Part shown: positions 4,516 through 8,951 of the stretch, piece after piece
Numbering within the stretch: the first letter of the stretch is position 1
How the letters are laid out: the number at the start of each line of letters is the position of its first letter
Source of the DNA: Gammaproteobacteria bacterium
Lineage (GTDB): Bacteria > Pseudomonadota > Gammaproteobacteria > Pseudomonadales > Halieaceae
Reading direction: 5' to 3'
Length of the DNA: 8,951 nt
Assembly: GCA_018222695.1 (NCBI GenBank)
Contig: JAAEZV010000054.1
Coordinates: 1 to 8,951, forward strand
Position numbers and translations under genes: made by a program
The notes under the pieces: model-generated
Told to the model about the DNA's origin: nothing
Database searches by the model: none
What the model saw: the letters and a program-made list of their open reading frames with translations, nothing else

Positions 4516-7040
4516 CCCGGGTCGAGCGATTTTATGCGCTGATTTTGCGCAAACCGATTTGGGTGCTGTCTTGTTTCGCGCTGGTGATTGGTATCGCCTT
4601 GCTGCAGCTTCCCAAGCTGCGGCTGGACGCTTCCTCTGACTCTTTGCTGCTTCAGGGTGACCCCGATCTGGCCTACTTTCGAGAGTCCGCCGAGAAGTAC
4701 GCAGGTGACGAGTTTCTGATATTGACCTGGGAGCCCGGGGTCCCGCTTCTCTCTGATGACTCGCTGGAACCACTGGCGGCCATGGCAGACGAGCTCGAGC
4801 GACTTCGCGGCGTGGCGAGCGTGACTACGGTGCTCGATGTGCCGCTGCTCGAGAGCCCGCCGCTGTCCCTGACTGATCTGGCTCGCGCTGACAGTATTGC
4901 TACCCTGCGTGACCCTGAGGTGGATCGAGAGCTGGCGCTCAAGGAGCTCACAACCAGTCCGGTTTATCGCAATCTGCTGGTCAGCGAAAGGGGAGACCTC
5001 ACGGCGGTGCAGGTTTCTCTGCAGGCTGATGAGCTGGCTGAGTCGCTGCTCGATGAGCGGGAGGCCTTGCGCGCTCAGGAACGGGAAGGGTCCCTGGGTG
5101 CCGAAAAGGCAGACCGATTGGCGCAGGTCGAGGCGGATTACGATCTGGCGCTGGCAAGAATCGGCGCTGAGCGGGACCGCATGGTTGCCGCTGTGCGCGA
5201 TGTCGCGGAACGCTTTCGCCCCTACGCCAAGATTTTTGTCGGCGGCGTACCGATGATCGCCGCAGACATGATGGCCTTCGTGCGTTCTGATCTGGTGACC
5301 TTTGGCACGGCCATTCTGGCGGTCATGGCGGTGGTGCTGTGGCTCATTTTTCGCAGTTGGAAATGGGTATTCATCCCGTTGATCACCTGCAGTGCGACCG
5401 CAACCTTGTTACTCGGCGTTCTGGCGGGAACCGATTGGCGCATGACGGTTATCTCGTCGAATTCGGTCGCGGTGTTGTTGATTGTGACACTGTCGCTGTC
5501 GATTCACCTCGTGGTGAGATATCGCGAGTTGCAGCGACAGCAGCCGGACGCGCCGCGCGAGCAGCTGTCCGCCGGCGCAGCCAAGCTGATGATGGTGCCC
5601 TGTCTCTACACCGCCATGACGACCATCGTGGCATTCACTTCTCTGGTGGTGGCGGGCCTGCAACCCGTGATCGATTTTGGGTGGATGATGACCACCGGCA
5701 TCGTTCTGGGTTTTTGTTCGGCGTTCACCGTGGTGCCCGCCTTGATGGTGATCATTCCTGATAAGCCGCTGACCACAGCAGGCCAGGCAGAGAAGCCTTT
5801 CACCATTCGATTTGCGCGCGTGGTGCAACAGCATGGCCGCCTGGTGGTCGCAACCACTCTGGGTTTGGTGATGCTATCAGTGGCCGGTGTCCGTGCCCTG
5901 GAAGTCGAAAACCGGTTTATTGATTACTTCAAGGAGCACACCGAGATCTATCAGGGGATGGAGCTTCTGGACGCGCGCCTAGGCGGCACGATTCCGCTGG
6001 ATGTGATTCTCGAAGCCCCTGCGGAAGAACCTGACGTCGCAGAAGAGACATCACCGTCTGATGACGAGGGCTGGGAGGATGACGATGACGGCTTTTTCGA
6101 TGACGTGTTCGACATTGATTTCGGCTTTGGTGCGGACGAAACCCAGGCAGCGGGCTACTGGTTCTCTGTGCCGGGGCGCCAACTGATCGATCAGGTTCAC
6201 GCCATCATCGAGAGTCGGGCTGAGTCGGGAAAGGTGCTGTCGCTATCTACGGCATTTGAAGTCATGGACGGTCTTTATGGGGGCAAGCTGGGCGGCGTCG
6301 AGCTGGCGCTGGTGGAGAACAGCCTGCCCGAAGAGGTCAACAATGCTCTTGTGACGCCCTTTTATTTCGCTGACGAGCAGGAGGCGAGACTGAGCGTCAG
6401 GGTCATGGAGACTAGCGAGTCGCTGCGACGTGATGCGTATCTGAAGGAGTTGCGTGAGCAGATTCTGGAAGAGACCGGTATTGAACCCGAGCGTTTGCAG
6501 TTCACCTCTTTGCTGGTGCTTTACAACAACGTACTCCAGAGTTTATTCCAGTCCCAGATAATGACGCTCGGTGCCGTCTTCATCGCCATCGGGTTGATGT
6601 TCTGGATATTGTTCCGGTCACTGGCGCTGGCGCTGTTGGCACTCGCACCCAACATTCTCGCAGCAGGGCTGGTGCTGGGACTCATGGGTCTTGCCGGTAT
6701 ACCGCTGGATATTATGACGATTACGATTGCCGCGATTGTGGTCGGAATCGGGGTCGACGACTGCATCCACTATCTCCATCGTTTTCGGGATGAAATTGCA
6801 GTGGACCAGGATTATCGCGCCGCCATGCTGCGTAGTCACAGCAGTATTGGTCGGGCGATGTACTACACCACGCTGACGGTGGTCGTGGGGTTTGCCATGC
6901 TCACCCTGTCCAACTTCACGCCGAGTCTTTATTTCGGCGTGTTGACGGTGGTCGCCATGATCGCCGCTGTGGCCGGTGCACTGTTGCTGCTGCCCCAGCT
7001 GATCATGATGTTCAAGCCTTTTGGGCCGGATCACGGCTGA
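4512..7040 (+). CDS. RND superfamily (MMPL-type) exporter with 12 predicted membrane helices
   Basis: An 842-residue inner-membrane protein with RND architecture: one helix (about 16-34), a large extracytoplasmic domain (35-260, with a charged, probably coiled-coil stretch at 172-232), six helices (about 262-281, 286-306, 317-335, 369-388, 391-414, 443-461), a second extracytoplasmic domain (462-680), then five helices (682-701, 705-728, 733-753, 783-801, 807-829). The tenth helix ends GIGVDDCIHYLHRF, whose adjacent Asp pair (749-750) is the expected proton-relay site; the matching place in helix four has S328 and L329 instead. Residues 505-543 form a strikingly acidic insertion (19 of 39 are Asp or Glu, no Lys or Arg). 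The size fits the COG1033/MMPL exporters, relatives of lipid and hopanoid transporters, rather than AcrB-type pumps of about 1,040 residues; no membrane-fusion partner is adjacent. The GTG start overlaps the mpl stop by 4 nt; GGAAGAG lies at 4494-4500. The substrate cannot be read from the sequence. Confidence 0.88.
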   Translation: MTRVERFYALILRKPIWVLSCFALVIGIALLQLPKLRLDASSDSLLLQGDPDLAYFRESAEKYAGDEFLILTWEPGVPLLSDDSLEPLAAMADELERLRGVASVTTVLDVPLLESPPLSLTDLARADSIATLRDPEVDRELALKELTTSPVYRNLLVSERGDLTAVQVSLQADELAESLLDEREALRAQEREGSLGAEKADRLAQVEADYDLALARIGAERDRMVAAVRDVAERFRPYAKIFVGGVPMIAADMMAFVRSDLVTFGTAILAVMAVVLWLIFRSWKWVFIPLITCSATATLLLGVLAGTDWRMTVISSNSVAVLLIVTLSLSIHLVVRYRELQRQQPDAPREQLSAGAAKLMMVPCLYTAMTTIVAFTSLVVAGLQPVIDFGWMMTTGIVLGFCSAFTVVPALMVIIPDKPLTTAGQAEKPFTIRFARVVQQHGRLVVATTLGLVMLSVAGVRALEVENRFIDYFKEHTEIYQGMELLDARLGGTIPLDVILEAPAEEPDVAEETSPSDDEGWEDDDDGFFDDVFDIDFGFGADETQAAGYWFSVPGRQLIDQVHAIIESRAESGKVLSLSTAFEVMDGLYGGKLGGVELALVENSLPEEVNNALVTPFYFADEQEARLSVRVMETSESLRRDAYLKELREQILEETGIEPERLQFTSLLVLYNNVLQSLFQSQIMTLGAVFIAIGLMFWILFRSLALALLALAPNILAAGLVLGLMGLAGIPLDIMTITIAAIVVGIGVDDCIHYLHRFRDEIAVDQDYRAAMLRSHSSIGRAMYYTTLTVVVGFAMLTLSNFTPSLYFGVLTVVAMIAAVAGALLLLPQLIMMFKPFGPDHG

Positions 7041-7294
7041 TGGACTGTCGCCCACAGTGTGGCGCCTGCTGTATCGCGCCGGGCATTCGGCAGCCCTTTT
7101 TCGGTATGCCCCAGGGCAAGCCGGCCGGAGTGCCTTGCCTACATTTACTGGATAACGCGCAGTGCGATTTGTACGGCGATCCCCGGCGTCCCGCGGTCTG
7201 CGACCGGTTCAAACCAGAGCCCGCTGTCTGCGGTCAGAGTCGCAGTGAGGCGCTCACGCTGTTAAATGCCCTAGAGCTGGAAACGGCTGGCTGA
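7040..7294 (+). CDS. YkgJ-family cysteine-cluster protein (UPF0153-like)
   Basis: An 84-residue protein with eight Cys at 3, 7, 10, 11, 33, 42, 54 and 64. The start MDCRPQCGACC, followed by GMPQGKPAGVPC (22-33), C42 and RPAVCDRF (50-57), is the pattern of the YkgJ/CxxxCxxCC family. These small proteins are predicted to bind zinc or an iron-sulfur cluster; no cellular role is established. The ATG shares one base with the exporter stop (TGATG), so it is almost certainly co-translated with the upstream gene; no strong Shine-Dalgarno is present. No membrane segment or signal peptide is seen, so a cytoplasmic protein is likely. The C-terminal 20 residues, rich in Leu and Ala with acidic residues, probably form a helix. 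Family is recognised with good confidence; function is unknown. Confidence 0.85.
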   Translation: MDCRPQCGACCIAPGIRQPFFGMPQGKPAGVPCLHLLDNAQCDLYGDPRRPAVCDRFKPEPAVCGQSRSEALTLLNALELETAG

Positions 7295-7297
7295 TTG

Positions 7298-7909
7298 ATG
7301 TCCGAGATTGCCTTATTCCCCCTTTCGTCGGTGCTGTTGCCATCGGGCCGCATGTCTTTACAGATCTTTGAGCAGCGCTACCTCGATTTGGTGGCGCACT
7401 GCATGCGCGAAAATGAGGGTTTCGGTGTTGTGTGGCTCCAGCAGGGGTCGGAGGTATCTGGAGGATCGCTCGATACGCCGAATGTTGGCGAGTACGGCAC
7501 CTATGCCCGGATTGTCGACTGGGATCAGCTCCCGAACGGCCTGCTCGGCATCACGATTGAGGGCCAGGAGCCTTTTGACGTGCAGTCGGTGTGGCGGGAG
7601 CCCAGTGGCCTTGTGAAGGCAGAAGTGGTGTGGCGTGAAATCCCGGAGACGATGCAGCTCCCTGACGCGTTTGCGGGTCTTGCCGAGGTGCTGGAAGGGC
7701 TGTTGCGGCATCCCCAGATCCAGCGGCTGCAACTCGACAGTGACCTCACAGATGGCTGGCGCGTGGGCGCTCAGCTGGCACAATTGTTGCCCATTGACGA
7801 AGGGCTCAAATATCAGCTTCAGGGACTGACTTCGGTGGAGCAGTTGCTGGAGGAAATGGATAACATTTTGGTGGAGCTCAGCGGGGAGTCAGACCAGACC
7901 GGTCGCTGA
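7298..7909 (+). CDS. Stand-alone LON substrate-binding-domain protein
   Basis: A 203-residue protein that matches the N-terminal substrate-binding domain of Lon protease (PF02190) but has no AAA+ ATPase or Ser-Lys protease domain. Seen: IALFPLSSVLLPSGRMSLQIFEQRY (opening strand and the IFEQRY signature at 23-28), a central beta-rich part with GLLGITIEGQEPFDV (81-95), and a helical C-terminal half containing RVGAQLAQLLPI (155-166) typical of this domain. Related single-domain proteins are common in proteobacteria and are often labelled peptidase S16; without the protease domain this one is unlikely to be a protease and may bind unfolded or specific proteins. The ATG at 7298 follows the previous stop by three bases; a TTG immediately before it would add one residue. 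It ends the tight part of the mpl operon: the next gene starts 56 bp on with its own ribosome site. No terminator hairpin with a T-run is visible after it. Confidence 0.88.
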   Translation: MSEIALFPLSSVLLPSGRMSLQIFEQRYLDLVAHCMRENEGFGVVWLQQGSEVSGGSLDTPNVGEYGTYARIVDWDQLPNGLLGITIEGQEPFDVQSVWREPSGLVKAEVVWREIPETMQLPDAFAGLAEVLEGLLRHPQIQRLQLDSDLTDGWRVGAQLAQLLPIDEGLKYQLQGLTSVEQLLEEMDNILVELSGESDQTGR

Positions 7910-7951
7910 AGCAATAGGCAATAGAGAGTCATCAGGTAGGCCTTCATAGGC

Positions 7952-7968
7952 AGGAGAAATCGTGAATG
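7952..7968 (+). promoter_or_regulatory. Strong Shine-Dalgarno for the amidohydrolase gene
   Basis: AGGAG at 7952-7956 lies 9 nt before ATG (7966-7968), the strongest ribosome site in the right-hand cluster. A GTG at 7962 is out of frame and runs into a stop after three codons (GTG AAT GTT TGA), which supports the ATG as the true start. The 56-bp gap before it (7910-7965) shows no clear promoter; only an 8-bp palindrome GACCGGTC sits at the end of the preceding gene. Confidence 0.7.
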
Positions 7969-8951
7969 TTTGATCTCAAGATTACCGGCGGTTTAGTGGT
8001 GGATGGCACGGGCGCCCCTGGGAAGGTGATGGATATCGGTATTGTCGGCGACCGTATCGTCGCGATGGGTGATCTGACAGAGGGTGGCGCAGAAGAAATT
8101 GACGCCGCCGGACGCGTTGTCGCACCGGGGTTTGTGGATATTCATACGCATTATGACGGCCAAGCCACCTGGGATCAGGAAATGGCACCCTCTTCCTGGC
8201 ATGGGGTGACGACCGTGGTGATGGGGAACTGCGGCGTCGGCTTTGCGCCCGCGGCACCAGATCGGCAGGAGTGGCTGGTGGGCTTGATGGAAGGGGTGGA
8301 AGATATTCCCGGCAGCGCGCTGACCGAGGGGATGACCTGGAATTGGGAGTCATTCCCGGAATATCTCGATGCCCTTGAAGGGCTAGATCGCACAGTGGAT
8401 GTTGCCGCTCAGGTCCCCCACGGAGCGGTGCGTGCCTACGTAATGGGTGATCGCGGTGCGGAAAACGAGGAGCCAACAGAGACTGAGATTGCGCGGATGT
8501 CGGCCATTGTGGAGGAAGGTCTGCGCGCGGGTGCGGTCGGCTTTTCCACCTCGCGCACGATCCTGCACAAATCTATCGAGGGAGAGCTGGTCCCGGGTAC
8601 CACGGCGACAAAAGAAGAGCTGCTGGGCATTGGTCGCGCGCTGAAGCGAGCGGGTCATGGCGTTTTCGAGATGGCGAGCGATTTGTTGCCTGAGTGGAAC
8701 GAGTTCGAGTGGATGGGTGACCTCAGCCGGGAGACCGGTGCACCCGTGACCTTCACTGCGCTTGAATCACCCATCAAGAGTTTGCCGTTCAAAGACCAGC
8801 TGGGTGATATGCGAGCCCAGAATGCCAAAGGCGGGAATATCGTCGCCCAGATCTCCATGCGGGGCACCGGTTTGATTCTGGGATGGCGCGCCACGTTCCA
8901 TCCGTTTTCGCAGCGTCCGAGCTGGAAGGCGATCGCAGACAAGCCTTGGTC
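7966..8951 (+). CDS. D-aminoacylase / N-acyl-D-amino-acid deacylase-type amidohydrolase, N-terminal part
   Basis: An open frame from ATG 7966 to the window edge without a stop (328 codons plus two bases), so the C-terminus is missing. It starts [16 protein letters not shown], the usual beta-sandwich opening of urease-superfamily amidohydrolases, then [14 protein letters not shown] (53-66) with the HxH metal ligands H60 and H62, and [16 protein letters not shown] (80-95). C89 in NCG corresponds to the metal-bridging Cys of D-aminoacylases. PHG (151-153) and FSTSR...H (193-201) follow. The family (COG3653) removes acyl groups from N-acyl-D-amino acids; close relatives include D-glutamate and D-aspartate deacylases, so the exact substrate cannot be set from this half, and the group also holds enzymes of unknown substrate. 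No signal peptide is seen, so it is probably cytoplasmic. It may be read from the mpl operon or from an unseen promoter in the 56-bp gap. Confidence 0.87.
   Translation, partial: MFDLKITGGLVVDGTGAPGKVMDIGIVGDRIVAMGDLTEGGAEEIDAAGRVVAPGFVDIHTHYDGQATWDQEMAPSSWHGVTTVVMGNCGVGFAPAAPDRQEWLVGLMEGVEDIPGSALTEGMTWNWESFPEYLDALEGLDRTVDVAAQVPHGAVRAYVMGDRGAENEEPTETEIARMSAIVEEGLRAGAVGFSTSRTILHKSIEGELVPGTTATKEELLGIGRALKRAGHGVFEMASDLLPEWNEFEWMGDLSRETGAPVTFTALESPIKSLPFKDQLGDMRAQNAKGGNIVAQISMRGTGLILGWRATFHPFSQRPSWKAIADKPW

Noticed and set aside
4105..4773. A 222-codon minus-strand open frame across the mpl/exporter junction
   Set aside because: It is antisense to two real genes and its translation has no recognisable domain.
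5409..5834. His/Gln-rich minus-strand open frame inside the exporter gene
   Set aside because: The His-rich composition is what the reverse strand of Met/Val/hydrophobic membrane-helix codons produces; there is no independent evidence of coding.
6087..6122. EF-hand-like calcium loop within the acidic insertion of the exporter
   Set aside because: With Gly527 at loop position 6, position 1 would be Glu and position 12 Phe, so the canonical DxDxDG...E pattern is not met.
1..8951. CRISPR array, insertion sequence, prophage, defence island or tRNA/rRNA gene
   Set aside because: No spaced direct repeats, terminal inverted repeats, transposase or integrase motifs, or RNA-gene sequences were seen; nearly all of the window is explained by ordinary chromosomal genes.

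Overview
The window reads as chromosomal DNA of a gammaproteobacterium with fairly high GC. SfsA and Mpl are both close in length and motifs to their E. coli counterparts. A pyrophosphate-type phosphofructokinase, a lysine/alanine-rich histone-H1-like protein and a D-aminoacylase-type amidohydrolase would suit an aerobic, possibly marine lineage such as the OM60/NOR5 (Halieaceae) group, but that placement is inference. I see no tRNA, rRNA, CRISPR array, insertion sequence, integrase or phage gene. Gene spacing is tight and no intergenic gap exceeds about 170 bp.

Left part (1-1656): the N-terminus of a histone-H1/AlgP-like protein runs leftward off the edge. It diverges from a rightward pair: sfsA (251-952), and, starting two bases after its stop, a VanY/M15-type zinc carboxypeptidase without an evident signal peptide (955-1656). 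A 119-bp gap holding a short degenerate 14-bp tandem repeat separates this pair from the convergent gene pfp.

Middle (1776-3035, minus strand): pfp encodes a 419-residue 6-phosphofructokinase whose active site has the Asp and Lys that mark PPi as phosphoryl donor rather than ATP. A 103-bp divergent promoter region separates it from mpl.

Right part (3139-8951): a compact rightward cluster. mpl (murein tripeptide recycling ligase, probably starting at TTG) overlaps by 4 nt a 12-helix RND/MMPL-type exporter. The exporter overlaps by 1 nt a small YkgJ-like cysteine-cluster protein, which is followed after 3 nt by a stand-alone LON substrate-binding-domain protein. After a 56-bp gap, with its own strong Shine-Dalgarno, comes the N-terminal 328 residues of a D-aminoacylase-type amidohydrolase that runs off the right edge.

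The spacing implies that mpl, the exporter, the cysteine-cluster protein and the LON-domain protein are co-transcribed and partly translationally coupled. Only Mpl has a firmly known job (returning L-Ala-D-Glu-mDAP from old peptidoglycan to UDP-MurNAc). A shared cell-envelope theme among Mpl, the M15 peptidase, the exporter and the D-amino-acid deacylase is possible but unproven. I found no clear undescribed system. The best leads are the very acidic insertion in the exporter's second extracytoplasmic domain, the unusual GGGDS active-site variant of Pfp, and the composition of the mpl operon.
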